Positions 9,085 to 19,937 of a DNA stretch of 64,000 bases are shown in pieces. Every line of letters begins with the position of its first letter. Position 1 is the stretch's first letter. Below the pieces are notes generated by a model that saw nothing but the letters and a program-made list of their open reading frames with translations, was not told where the DNA came from and did not search any database. The position numbers and the translations under genes are program-made. This stretch comes from Macrosoma leucophasiata (lineage: Eukaryota; Arthropoda; Insecta; Lepidoptera; Hedylidae): positions 2,143,001 to 2,207,000 of the forward strand of contig JAWQUS010000020.1 of NCBI GenBank assembly GCA_036365455.1, written 5' to 3'.

Positions 9085-9240
9085 CATAAAACTACCGCCA
9101 CTGCAGTGGCCGATCCGCATGCCAAGCGTGGCGATTATAGTAATATCTCCCTTGTGGGGAGACTTTGGTCCAGCTGTAGACATCTTTTGCCTGAAATGAT
9201 GATTATGATGAATGTGAACTGTATATTTGTTTGCCATTTC
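9085..9240 (-). repeat. Family H fragment joined to an A tail
   Basis: AACTACCGCCACTGCAGTGG, CCAAGCGTGGCGATTATAG and GGGGAGACTTTGG are H sequence; GTGAACTGTATATTTGTTTG is A-tail sequence. It lies just upstream of the last zinc-finger exon and creates an artificial in-frame extension of that exon back to 9106. Confidence 0.65.
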
Positions 9241-9273
9241 ATGACAATAACACAACTCTCTCAACATTTTCAG

Positions 9274-9954
9274 GCATGCGACGTATGCCTGAAAACGTTC
9301 GACCGTGTCGGCGACTTGAAGCGTCACCTCATCGAGCACGTGATCAGGAGCACCCTGGCTAAGACCCCCGTCAGCGACAGCGGCACCCTCAACATCCAAT
9401 GCGAGATCTGCCAAGCCGAAACCTTCACTAAAGTCGATAAATATAAAGCCCATTTACGCGAGCACGCCAAACTCACTCTCTACAAGTGCACCTTTTGCGA
9501 TAAATCCTTCAGCGATTCTTCTAACTTTTCGAAACATAAGAAGATACACGGCACAACTTACTTCCAATGCGATTTGTGCCAAAGAAAATTCAATTCCAAG
9601 AAGATGATCACCCAACACATGGAGTATCATAACAACAACTCGCCCATACCCTGCTTTTACTGCGACAAAGAGTTCCACTTTGAATCGATGCTGAATAAAC
9701 ACGTCAAGTGTGCTCATACTAAGGAGACCTCCACCAGATTCCGTTGCAGATTCTGTAGAGAGTACTTTAAAGCGTTGAAGGAGAAATGGGACCACGAATG
9801 GACGGTGCACAACGTGAGGAAGATGATAGTGGACTGTTTGATCTGCGATTCCAAGTTCAGGAAATATTCAGAGCTGAAGCGTCATTGTAATGATGTCCAC
9901 GATATGGAGATACCGCCTGCCAAAAAGTTGTTGAAAAGACGCAGGTACGTCTAG
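9274..9954 (+). CDS. C2H2 zinc-finger protein, last exon with seven fingers
   Basis: A pyrimidine-rich tract and CATTTTCAG give an acceptor at 9273, and the exon opens on a codon boundary, matching the end of the exon at 3115-3359. The 226 residues hold seven C2H2 fingers: ACDVCLKTF, IQCEICQAETF, YKCTFCDKSF, FQCDLCQRKF, IPCFYCDKEF, FRCRFCREYF and VDCLICDSKF, each followed by its His pair. It ends in a basic KKLLKRRRYV and a TAG stop. Spacing between fingers varies and the TGEKP linker is absent, as in many insect arrays. A DNA-binding regulator is the usual role; targets cannot be read from sequence. With the upstream exons the protein has at least ten fingers, or eleven if the split finger is made. 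Confidence 0.9.
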   Translation, partial: ACDVCLKTFDRVGDLKRHLIEHVIRSTLAKTPVSDSGTLNIQCEICQAETFTKVDKYKAHLREHAKLTLYKCTFCDKSFSDSSNFSKHKKIHGTTYFQCDLCQRKFNSKKMITQHMEYHNNNSPIPCFYCDKEFHFESMLNKHVKCAHTKETSTRFRCRFCREYFKALKEKWDHEWTVHNVRKMIVDCLICDSKFRKYSELKRHCNDVHDMEIPPAKKLLKRRRYV

Positions 9955-10229
9955 AATCAACGAAGCTGTTAAATACTGTAGGTAATGTGTCTGTTTAAGA
10001 CAATGATTACAAAACTCTGTAAAGTCATCTAGTCTATTGAAATGTTACATTTTTAAGGCCTAACCTTTCGATTTTCGTTAAATTGTACGTATAATCAAAT
10101 TTTCTGTAGGGTTGCTAGTTTACGAGATACAGCGCGAAAACCTTTTGCACCCCCTTTTACAAGTTGGCGGCCAGGGGACAAGGGTGGCGACTTCATAAAC
10201 GTGAACTTAAGTTTCTACTGACCCTATAC

Positions 10230-10235
10230 AATAAA
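10230..10235 (+). promoter_or_regulatory. Possible polyadenylation signal of the zinc-finger gene
   Basis: AATAAA lies about 275 bases after the stop codon, the first such hexamer downstream. Another lies near 11860. Position is the only support. Confidence 0.35.
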
Positions 10236-10782
10236 AAACATAATAGTGGGTCCTCCGAAAAACGCAAATCTAATTAACTTTTCAATGGACTAATCGGCTT
10301 GTTTACTGAGATATCGTTCGGTGCAATCGGTGCAATTATGAGAAATAAATTAGTTACCATGTTTACTAAGACGCCATTTTGCTTAATGTCAGATGAAATT
10401 TGCTATGGCAGATGACCGTAATGAAGTTGCTCCGACCGAAAAGTGCTTAATTAAGTAAGTAAGACTCTTGAGAAGTAGCCATTAATTATAAAGAAGACGT
10501 AAGTGAGACGTTTACTTTTTAAATGTCTTCGCACATTACACAGACTCAACGCCAATCCAATACCCTTCCAACTGGAACTATAGATTCGGTTTGACAGTCG
10601 TATACCTTTAACTTACAAGTTGACAAATTCACTCATCCTTCGGGGCTCCAAAAAATATAACAAAAGATTTCTTATTGTCTTGGACCCTATAGGGTCCAGC
10701 TGCTGCTTGAAGGATAATAACATAACATAAAGCATAAGCTTACATTTTCAATGCCATACTGTGAGTGGAGTTGGAGTCAACT
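10236..10782. other. Unassigned AT-rich spacer
   Basis: No convincing ORF or known repeat was seen. CACATTACACAGACTCAACG near 10534 resembles the arm of the palindrome at 10783. Confidence 0.5.
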
Positions 10783-10838
10783 CCACATTACACCGACTCA
10801 ATGCTGACTCAAGTCAGCATTGAGTCGGTGTAATGTGG
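10783..10838. repeat. Perfect palindrome, 27-bp arms
   Basis: The arm CCACATTACACCGACTCAAT...GACT (10783-10809) is the exact reverse complement of 10812-10838, with only CA between. A smaller palindrome (GGAGTTGGAGTCAACTCC) abuts it on the left. Confidence 0.95.
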
Positions 10839-11434
10839 GAAGACCTCTAAGTCTATACTGATTGTCTTAATTTTTTTTGTTTTACTAGACCCGATTTTTT
10901 TATTGATTACTTTTACTTCATTGTTGAGTGGATCTGATTTATCTCTGATTTATTACTTGGTTACCTACTACTAGCGCCATCTAGGCTGAAAATCATATGT
11001 AAATAGTTTATTTTTTATGTTTCATTTTTTTAGATCTTTTTTATTTATAGACTGATTGTTGTGATATTACGTTTAAACACAAATTAATATTTAGTCAGTA
11101 AATTAAATTAGGAAATGGAATACTTTATAGGTCAATATAAGACTGATTTAGTTAAAAATAGAACATTTTAAAAAGAATTTCTGTTTCTCTAATTTACAAT
11201 ATACTTATTACACTCTACTATGCTCTAATTGCAGTACCTATGTCATATAGTATGTATATTATATTCGATTTTTAGTTCAAATTATGGTGTTGGTATAAAT
11301 ATTAATGAGTTGGTTACATCAGATTGTTACTCTTTATTTATTATACTAAAGAAAAAGTATTTATTAGATATAACTGATGTTTTATTATGTATGTACACAC
11401 ATAATTGTTCTTATCTAGAATGAAGACAGAAATG

Positions 11435-11690
11435 GTACCCAAAAATAAATATTGTACATCGTGTCTACGAAAGAGCAGATAATGGCCTAGTTTCGATTTC
11501 GTAGAACAATATCTCTGCTGCACATTGCCTACGTAAGCATTGATAGTCCGTTTTGGTCAAAACTTGATCAAAATGGTCTACAAACGTCACATAGGTAAGG
11601 TGAGAAAGAGATAACGCTCTGAATCGAAATAAGCCGAAGTCTTCCTTAAGTCGATGTGCAATATTTATTGTTCAATACTGTACTAAAGCA
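11435..11690 (-). mobile_element. Family J MITE
   Basis: It has AAATATTGTACATCGTGTCT at one end and GATGTGCAATATTTATTGTT then CAATACTGTA at the other. The inner GAGATAACGCTCTGAATCG and AAAACTTGATCAAAATGGTC are shared with other J copies. Confidence 0.8.
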
Positions 11691-12179
11691 AATGGGTCTT
11701 TATGACCCTTAATGTGTTTACATACATTTTATACATTGTGATTTTGATTATTATGATCTCAAGATAGGTTTTCATATTTTGTTTTTTTTTTATTGTTTTA
11801 CATTAAGTGTTTCATAACAAACAACTAAAATACCTAAGAGGTAATATTTTGTTTTTGAATAAACGTTTATTTTTGTTACCACTGTTATTTGCTTTCTGTC
11901 TTCAGTAATATAAAAACTATTTAGCATGAATCGGCATTATTTTTGAAGATCCCATAAAATAAAGCCGATTCGCTTCATTAAAAAACATGAATGGGAGTGT
12001 TCCATCTCTTTCTAATTTCATGAGAATCCGATTAACGGCTTTTCAGTTCATAATTGCGCCATCAGTTGTTAATCAAAATAGATTCTCATTACATTGAACG
12101 CTGCGTATTGAATGTTGTGATTTTATCCTAGGCAGTAATCTTTGTACGTTGGACTAGATTTAACTGACGGGGCATCGCC

Positions 12180-12447
12180 TGTGTTGTGTGATCGCGCACG
12201 ACCTTGGCCGCGGCGCATGCGCCCCGCGTCACCTGCCAACAGAACATCGGATTTCCACTTTTCACAGTCCGCGACTCCGCCTCAGACGCCGGTCGTGTCG
12301 TGACCCGAGCGGATAAAAACGCGGGCGTATTATTAATAAAGTAAATAACTCGTCATCGCTGTTCTCTCATTGTTTGTTACGCTTCTGTATTCACACGTTT
12401 ATCTGCGTCTACAGTCAACGGATTCCTTATCAGCCGTGATACTGGAG
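12180..12447 (+). promoter_or_regulatory. Probable promoter and non-coding first exon
   Basis: A CG-rich block (about 12180-12325) breaks an AT-rich landscape and holds GGATAAAAACGC, a TATA-like element, at about 12310. A non-repetitive stretch follows and ends in CTGGAG|GTAAGC, a consensus splice donor with the exon ending at 12447. No long ORF crosses it. The pattern fits a 5'UTR exon of a plus-strand gene with a long first intron; the rest of that gene is not visible here. Confidence 0.5.
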
Positions 12448-12890
12448 GTAAGCAATAATAACATTATTGACGATTATCTTGAAGCCGTCACGTTTTAACA
12501 ATCCAACGTGTTAATAGCCCGAACCTATAGGTCCGTCTGTTTGTTGTTGTACCGTACGGGCGTGGATCGTTTTGATTACATGGTATTGCAGTGCATTCGA
12601 TATATTGGGATACACTTAAAATTCCATTGAAACTGAAGGATTTCTTTGTCTAAACAGTTCTGGGTTTCGTTAAGAATGATGTAAATCGGACATGATAGTT
12701 TGTATCTGTAAATGTGTTGCGGTCAGATCGCAGATCACTATACTAGGGTCAGATTGTATTGAGGCTGAATACGTTCGTTTCCTTTGCCTAATTTGTTTTT
12801 TACCAAAACGATTTTATCTCTTCTGACAGTTGATATCAAAAACAAAAAAGAATCCGTTTTTTACTAAGTAGGTGTGTTCTTGCAACGTTG
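12448..12890 (+). other. Putative first intron start, unassigned
   Basis: AT-rich single-copy-looking DNA follows the donor. I see no ORF or repeat signature before the A element at 12892. Confidence 0.35.
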
Positions 12891-12891
12891 A

Positions 12892-13184
12892 TTTTTTTTT
12901 ATGTAATGAAAGTGGCAAACAAGCATGCAATTCACATTGATGTTAAGTGATGACTGCAGCCTATAGACACCCACAGAAAGACCAGAGGTCGATATGCAGA
13001 TGCGTTACCACTCCTGAGGCCTAAAGCGTTATGCCTCTGTACCGGAAATTACAGGGCCGTACATCAACACCTGACCGGAACACGATAGTGCTGAACACCA
13101 TCATTTAGCGGCAAGTAGGTATATTAGGTAATGCGGTGGTGCCTACGCCCGCGAGTGCTGTCACTGGAGCTCTACCACCAGTTT
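12892..13184 (-). repeat. Family A copy, near full length
   Basis: It runs from poly-T and ATGTAATGAAAGTGGC to GGAGCTCTACCACCAGT and belongs to the CCGGAAATTACAGG subfamily. Confidence 0.9.
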
Positions 13185-13206
13185 AAACCTACGTTAACCT
13201 TATAAC

Positions 13207-13335
13207 GACGACGACCTGGTTAGTCAAGCGCTGTGAGACGACCGTTTGATTCGAAGGGTCGCTGGTTCGATCCCTGCACCGGGACAAATATTTGTATGGC
13301 CTACTGATATTTGTTCTGGGTCTGTATTTACTTAC
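13207..13335 (+). mobile_element. Family B tRNA-derived SINE, head and partial body
   Basis: GACGACCTGGTTAGTCAAGC and GCTGGTTCGATCCCTGC are the A- and B-box regions. The body ends after TTGTTCTGGGTCTG; no poly-A is seen. Confidence 0.8.
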
Positions 13336-13336
13336 C

Positions 13337-13676
13337 ATCCATGCGAAGTACATGCTTGTTTGCCACCTTCATTATATATTATAGACTACTGGTGGTAGAG
13401 CTCCAGTGCAGAAGCTCGAGGGCGTAGGCACCACCGCATTACCTAATCTATCTGCTGTCAAATGGTAGTGTTCAGCACTATCGTGTTTTGTTTAAATGGT
13501 AATATAGGTATGGCCCCGTATTAACTATCATAGAGACAGCAACTTGGGTGTCAGGGGTGGCAACGCATCTGCATTTCGACCTCTGGTTTTCATGTTTATG
13601 TCTTTAGGCTGCAGTCATCACTTAACATCAATGTTAGCTGCATGCTTATTTGCCACCTTCCTTACATAAAAAAACG
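13337..13676 (+). repeat. Family A tail remnant followed by a full A copy
   Basis: CATGCTTGTTTGCCACCTTC (about 13353-13372) is a lone A tail. A full copy then runs from ACTGGTGGTAGAGCTCCAGT at 13384 to CCTTACATAAAAAA. Confidence 0.9.
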
Positions 13677-13871
13677 CCGATGAGTCGCCGCCACAGCGAG
13701 TAGAATATTTTTTTATAAATAGGTAAATGGATGGAATAACTTTACAATTTACCTAAATAGTAACAGGTAAATAAAAGAGTTAATCATTGAACTAAATACA
13801 TTGACCTATATGTACTAAAGTACTAGACAAGACACTACCCTTGGTACGTTTCTAGTTGTCAGAAGTCAATA

Positions 13872-14098
13872 TACAGTGCTCAACAATAAATATTGCACAT
13901 CGAGCCTATCGCACCGTACCTATTTGACGTTTGTTACGTTGTACGTACATTTTGATCGATTTTGACCAATACCGGACTGTCACTGCTTATGTAGGCAGTG
14001 TGCAACAGAAATAACGCTCTACGAAGTCGAAACGAGCCGATCGTCTCTTTCGCGGACTCGATGTGCAATATTAATAATTATTATTGTTGAGTACTGTA
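13872..14098 (+). mobile_element. Family J MITE, complete, TA-flanked
   Basis: CAGTGCTCAACAATAA at the left and TTATTGTTGAGTACTG at the right form terminal inverted repeats, each flanked by TA. The interior is an imperfect palindrome. The TA site and a CAGT terminus fit a Tc1/mariner-type non-autonomous element. Confidence 0.8.
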
Positions 14099-14553
14099 GG
14101 TACCCTGGACCACACTTTCACGTAGTAACATGACAGATAACGTGGAAACATCTCATATTCATATCTCATCATCATCATATCAGTCTGTCAAATCAATTTA
14201 TTTTAACAACAGAATCGGCTGTTTGAAAAATTTGAATGATGAAAATATGCATGAATTCTAATTATCATAGATGTACATCTATGATAATATATATCTATTC
14301 TAAAAATAAAATATAATATCTTTTATATAAGTAAATCTTAACAAATTTTAACACCAAGACTTCCCAGTAAGTTGTCATAAGACACTTGAGTTGGGAATGC
14401 CTCGCTCTTCCACCGTGATTACTGCAAGCGATTTACATTTTAACTTAGTTTTAGCTCAATTTAGAGTAACTTAAACTAATACCTACTAAAAACTAAATAT
14501 TATTAATTCAGAAGTGTTTGCATGATTGTGTGTTTAATCTACGTCGCACATGT

Positions 14554-14555
<2 letters not shown>
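14099..14555. other. AT-rich spacer with a 28-bp perfect palindrome
   Basis: ATTATCATAGATGT at 14261-14274 is followed at once by its exact reverse complement (14275-14288). No ORF or repeat family was recognised in the rest. Confidence 0.8.
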
Positions 14556-14604
<49 letters not shown>

Positions 14605-14672
14605 TGAATGTGTGTGTCTGTGTGAGTGTGTGTGTGCGCGTGCGAGTATGTGTGTGTGTGTGTGTGTGTGTG
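14556..14672. repeat. (GT)n microsatellite
   Basis: About 117 bases of GT with a few interruptions (GTGAGT, GTCTGT, GCGCGTGCGA). Confidence 0.95.
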
Positions 14673-15205
14673 AGAGACAATTCTACTACTCAATTCTTGC
14701 CAAGATATCTTCTACATCATCGTAGTTAAGTGTGCCAAGCCATGTAGACAAAGCAGCCTTACACAAAAAAAATTGCATGGGATAAACATTTAGTATACGA
14801 TTAATTAAATTATAAGCACGCGGGGCTTGTGCTATAAATTGCCGACAAGCAAGGGCTGTTCGACTAAAGTGTGAAGAAGCAACAATTTGACATCTTCGTT
14901 TCTCTCCTACCTCTAGAGTAGGTAGAATAGATATAATTATGTATTATATCCCAGATATTCATTCAAAATTGTTTATATGGCTGTGCTTAGAATCAAAATA
15001 AGTACAGGTAGTTTAGATGTTTCCTTCAGAGGACCGCGGTTAAAATGACACCTATTGTATATATATAATATTATTTGTATGAGTCATATTAGGTACCTAC
15101 CTTTGTCATAACATAATAACTAACCACATTTATTAGATGAAATGACTTTTAGCATATCTTTAGCCTCGGCAACATTACCTGACTTCCTCGGTAGTAAGGC
15201 CAATT
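14673..15205. other. Unassigned spacer
   Basis: I see no ORF, hairpin or repeat signature here. Confidence 0.4.
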
Positions 15206-15211
15206 TTGCTT

Positions 15212-15448
15212 AGCTGTTAGGTAATGACTGAAAAGCCTATAGACATCTATACTAAAACTAGAGGTCAAAATCCAAAATGCTGATGTGTTGCCAACCCTGA
15301 GACCTTAGTTGTTATGTCTCTGTGATAGTTATTACAGGGCCATAAATTATAAACTAACCGGAACATGATAGTCACTGACGGCAGATTGATTAGGTAAAGA
15401 GGTGGTGCAAACACCCTCGAGCTTCTACTCTTAGACCTCTCCCACCAA
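15212..15448 (-). repeat. Family A copy, diverged
   Basis: It is of the CTGTGATAGTTATTACAGG subfamily; head and tail are both worn. Confidence 0.75.
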
Positions 15449-15520
15449 TGAATACAAAAAAAAACAATAATATAGGTAATTGGTCAAGCAGTTTCGGAGG
15501 CGTTTAGTTATAGTAGGTAA

Positions 15521-15683
15521 TAAGTAACACGTCCGGATTTGGTACGGAGCGGACAGCGGATTCTGTACGCTCCGTACCAAATCTGGCGGTATGACGCCGT
15601 GTGTAGAGGAGTGTGGCGGACAATATTATTATTTATCAAGTCCGATGCGGTCCGCCGTACCGAATCCGGACGTGTGTTACTAC
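15521..15683. mobile_element. Family K TIR MITE
   Basis: TAACACGTCCGGATTTGGTA at the left is mirrored by TACCGAATCCGGACGTGTGT then TA at the right. A second copy lies at 51807-51945. Confidence 0.75.
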
Positions 15684-15689
15684 CAGTTA

Positions 15690-16205
15690 GATTAGGATAG
15701 TTAGAATATTTTCATCATAGGGATATCCTTTAATAGGGTTTCCCTTTAAATAAGTTGTTAAAACGTGCTTTTTATGTTACCCTAACAAGAACTCTTAGGG
15801 TAACCCTATCGCATGCGATGTGATAGGCTAAAGCGCTTTCTCTGGACTTGGCGGCGCGCGGCACACTTAGTTCAAATATACCCTATTTTAATGGCATTGC
15901 GAGCGTTATAATTCTATGGCATTTTTGATGGTTTGTTTGATACCAGCGCGGGCGATGCAATCAACTTCGGTAAGCAAAAACCTTATCACTAAGAGATTAA
16001 ACTAAGCGCTTAAAGTAAAGGCTAAATCTATCCTAAGGTTAGGGTTACCCTAACGTTATGATAAATTATAAGGTTGCCCTTTCCTTGGGTAAGACTTTCT
16101 AGAGGATAATACGGCCGCAAGGTACCCTATCGTAAGGATAAAGATTTAAAGCGCTTTTTAAATTAGCCGCTAATCCGGTCCGCTAATAGTCTGGTTACTA
16201 CTATT
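15690..16205. other. Unassigned repeat-like block with GGTTACCCTAA motifs
   Basis: Short motifs AGGGTAACCCT (about 15797), GGGTTACCCTAAC and AAAGCGCTTT (at both sides) recur in both orientations. This suggests an old inverted-repeat transposon, but no clean termini were found. Confidence 0.35.
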
Positions 16206-16327
16206 AGAAACACTGTTATACGAGAACTTTAGTAGAGAGATAAAATTAAATAACAACTGAAAGTTACACATATACAATTATGTTAATTTATGTTAATTAT
16301 AATTGAAAATTTGCTTAAGTAGGTATG

Positions 16328-16395
16328 ATGAAAGAAAAAAAATTACTTCAGGCGGAACTTGAACCCGCGACCAACGGGATCACTAGTCTACACCG
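16328..16395 (-). repeat. tRNA-like SINE fragment, C-related
   Basis: On the minus strand GTCGCGGGTTCAAGTTCCGC then CTGAAGT is a T-arm and acceptor 3' side like that of family C, followed by the C-type A-rich tail. Confidence 0.55.
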
Positions 16396-16855
16396 GACTG
16401 CCCATTTTTCCCTTCACATTAGGCTTCACGTAGCGTGCCTTGGCGGGGCTCCGCATAAAAAGTATTATAAATTGTTTGGAGGCCCTTTTAAGAGCCAAAA
16501 TGATATCGCACGAGCAAAAAAAAATTACTGGCGCTGCGTGGAATCTCTAAATACAAGTTAGAAGGCCGCGCGACCAAAGAAAAGGACATTTTCCTCCTTA
16601 GCCTGCATATGGACTTGGTACGATCAAATCAAGTGTGTAAAATTGGGGGCTCCCATAGCGAGTTTAAGTTTAAGTCACGAACAGTTAACTGAATCGAAAA
16701 TTATATTAGCACATCCCTAATATTTTTGAAAGACCTGTCCAACGATATCCCACACTATAAGAAAACGAAAAATAAAAATATATTCACGCGTTACATGTAG
16801 GGAAAGTGCCCTAAATATTTTTTTACGTTTTTTTTTCTACCACTTTGTCGGCGTG

Positions 16856-16990
16856 ATTCAAACTCAAACTCAAAAATTTATTTAATCACTTGGAAATAAT
16901 GGAATTTGCTTGTGATAGGTCAAATTACAAAATTTAAGATTAAAGCGAATAGGTTAAAAATTAAAGATTAAAGCGAAATTAAGGTTATAC
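16856..16990 (-). repeat. Family O fragment
   Basis: AAACTCAAACTCAAAAATTT and TTGCTTGTGATAGGTCAAAT match 53552-53600. Confidence 0.65.
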
Positions 16991-17465
16991 TTGTGCCAAA
17001 TCTCAAGTCTCTAGTACCAACAGTTTTTGCGCTAAACCGCGGACGGACATAAAGAGAGACAGACAGGCATGGCAAAATTGTTTACTACGGAACCCTAAAA
17101 ACTACTTACAAAAATAAAACATAAAAGCCTACTAAACGAAAAAAATTGGTCAGGGAAAATTGAAAAAATTGTCAGAGAAAGACAGGGAAAAGTCAGAGAT
17201 TTTTTTTGAACATCAGCTGTGGACACCCTGTTAAATACTTCGAACTGTGCAGTGATAAAGTTACGAGGAGCATTGAATGGACATTTTGAACGTCGATAAA
17301 CGTTCATTACAAAAATTACGCCCAAATCGGCCTCGTTATACGAGTTCACGATATCACATTAAAATGTGATAATAATGGTTATTACATGTCACATTATAGC
17401 TGTTGCGTAATACTCGTAACAACGCCGATAACAGATAAATAATATAGCTTTTAACTTTATTCATG

Positions 17466-17885
17466 TTGTTTTATATTATTTCGCATTAACACATGCTTGT
17501 GAAATATATTTTAGATTTTTTTAGTTCGAGTCTCGCCTAAAGTTAAATTTCTCTTTCCATTTTTCTTTAAATAAAATATATTTCACTAGCATGTGTTAAT
17601 GCGAAATAATATAAAACAATTATTAAGGGTAAAAGCGACTTCTTTACGATATTCAATAAACTGCAAAGTCTATTATATCGGTTGCCTAACTAGCATAGTT
17701 GGCAATAGATGGCGCTGCTGCTACCATAAAGCAATGCAATAAATGTGAAGGAAAGATTTGACAAATCGGGCAGGACTTCAGTAGCTCAATTGGAAGAGCG
17801 GCCGGACTAGATTCCCAGTAGGCCGCGAGTTCGAGTCTCGCCTGAAGTCAAATTTTTCTTTCCATTTTTCTTTAAATAAAATTTA
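17466..17885 (+). mobile_element. Family C complex: inverted tail, half unit and full unit
   Basis: A minus-strand C tail (17466-17513) is followed by the 3' half of a plus-strand tRNA-like unit (TTCGAGTCTCGCCTAAAGTT), its tail and linker, and then a complete plus-strand unit at 17775-17848. That last unit keeps intact A-box-like (TAGCTCAATTGG) and B-box-like (GAGTTCGAGTCTC) blocks and a 7-bp acceptor-like stem. Confidence 0.8.
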
Positions 17886-18179
17886 TTCATGTTTATTTAC
17901 TTGTTTAACTACGTTGTAACGTAACGTACCTACCTACTTATTCACGCCTGTTTAATTGTGAATCAGTGATGTGCCGTTCCCAGGAACGTTCCCCAAGGTG
18001 GGAACATAAGGGAACAATGTTTATAAAGATTATATACCTATATGCTTCCATTATGCTGCCATTATTATTTTTAACTTGCCACCTCAGATTTAAACAAAGT
18101 AGGTACCTACCTATTTGATATCAGTAGGTGCTTCTTTGTCACATTTTGTTAGATGGCGTGCAAATTTTAGTTGAATTTT

Positions 18180-18702
18180 CTTTGTACACAAAGGAGATGT
18201 TGCAAAAATGTATGGACCTCCGGCCATGTATTGTACACAATCATTAACAGGCAAAATCAATACAAAAACGTTTTTTACTGCATATTTTCACTTATTAAGC
18301 TTTGTTTGCAGTTACAAAATATTATTTGCAGTTAGAATTGCAACTCAAACCGACATGGCGAATATGGCGGGCGATGTGATTTTGACATTTTAATTTTTTA
18401 AATTATATAAAACTTGGAGAAAAAAGTAATATTTTCTGAATACTATCGAAATCGATTTCATGTGTTAATACTAAGAACTTAAACTAATCGATATCCAATT
18501 TAAAGAAGCGTCGGCTGTGCGCCGCCATGTTGAATATCGTTGAAAATGATAAAATCGTTTGAATTAAATGTGGTTGTAACTCTAAAATATATACTTGAAT
18601 TAATTAATTGCATTTTTTTCGGATTCTTCTTTAATTTACCCATTTTTTGAGGATATGTACGATCTAGAGCCGAGCTCGCAACATCTCCTTTCATACAAAG
18701 TA
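18180..18702. mobile_element. TIR element, unclassified
   Basis: CTTTGTACACAAAGGAGATG then TTGC (18180-18203) is mirrored by GCAACATCTCCTTTCATACA then AAG (18678-18700). The 470 bases between have no convincing ORF. A non-autonomous DNA transposon is likely. Confidence 0.6.
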
Positions 18703-18914
18703 CTTTGTTGTTTTTTTTTTTCTTGAATTTCGTTATATCACTAAGACGGCTTAGTGAGCACCTACATACCTACTTAAAAGAACCCCATGCTAAATTTGAA
18801 ACTCCTAGTACTTACATTTTCTAAGATTTCGTGATAAGTGACTGACCTTTCGCTTTTAAATCAAAGATCTTAGATACATCTTTATTCTAAATAAATAGAT
18901 TTAGGAACATATCT

Positions 18915-19400
18915 TAGGCAGAGAATATGTAATAATACTACCTATAGAATGGACACTTCGGCGTCCCGCCCGATTTCCTCGCCTCACCCAACCGCCTCCC
19001 CTCTTATGGGAGACATTTGGTATTCTCTACGTATCTATTAATGTGTCTACGTGCTACCCACACAGGTGCACGTGCAAATACACGTCACTGATGTCTGTGT
19101 AATGCCGGCACTACACGTCGACAGATGCATCTGCAGACGTCATCTGCGTAAGCGTCCGCCGACGTTAAATACCTACCACAGATGCTCAAATCACCTCCTC
19201 TACACGTCGGCGGACGCATACTTGGCATACGCAGATGACGTCTGCAGATGCATCTGTCGAAGTGTAGTGCCGGAATAATAGAGACCACATGAATCGTTTG
19301 TATGGAATTTTGGCGGAGGTGTCCTCTGTGTGTCTAAGGTGCCGTCATTATAACGCCAGTGTTTGATGGTAGGTAAAATCACAAGGTCTCCTGTGACCGT
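18915..19400 (+). repeat. Family F copy split by a foldback element
   Basis: AATGGACACTTCGGCGTCCC to GTCACTGATGTCTGTGTAAT lies left, and AGAGACCACATGAATCG then TTTTGGCGGAGGTGTCC lies right, collinear with 30812-31040. The insert is element G. Confidence 0.75.
19104..19273. mobile_element. Family G foldback MITE inside F
   Basis: The outer 58 or so bases of each side are near-perfect reverse complements (CCGGCACTACAC outward; CAGATGCATCTGCAGACGTC inward; CGTCCGCCGACGT innermost). The right arm has about 10 extra bases. AAT borders both ends. Three smaller palindromes (GATGCATC, CTGCAG, GACGTC) sit in each arm. Confidence 0.85.
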
Positions 19401-19636
19401 GGGCGAGGGTCCACGTCGCGTCGCCCACGGCTACCTACGTCACTGACGGCAGTGTTCCCCGGGGAGAATTGCGTTTAATGCCCACATAACTAATAACCCG
19501 AAGGCGATACTGTATTTTTTTGAATAGAAATAAACCGCAATTATATTTCATCCTAAAAAAAAATTCTATATTTAGAAAATTGGTAGGTTATGTACAAAAT
19601 ATTAAGTTATTATTAGTAGCTTAAGTAATGAAAATA

Positions 19637-19937
19637 TTTTTTTTTTTTTTTTTTTTTTATGTAATAAAAGTGGCAAACAAGCATGCAGTTCACATTGATG
19701 TTAAGTGATGACTGCAGCCTATAGACAACCACACAATGACCAGAGGTCAAAATGCAGATGCGCTGCCACTCTTGAGACATTAGGTGTTACGCCTCTGTGC
19801 CGGAAATTACAGGGCCGTACATTACCACCTGACCGGAACACGATAGTGATGAACACTACCATTTAGCGGCAAGTATATTAGGTAATGCGGTGGTGCCTAC
19901 GCCCGCGAGCTCCGTCACTGGAGCTCTACCACCAGTA
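19637..19937 (-). repeat. Family A copy, full length
   Basis: It runs from poly-T and ATGTAATAAAAGTGGC to ACCACCAGT, CCGGAAATTACAGG subfamily. Confidence 0.95.

Noticed and set aside
9106..9273. In-frame N-terminal extension of the last zinc-finger exon starting at an ATG
   Set aside because: It is family H and A repeat sequence upstream of a good splice acceptor at 9273; the frame is open by chance.
14508..14725. Open frames across the GT microsatellite
   Set aside because: These are dinucleotide repeat translations (His-Thr or Cys-Val).
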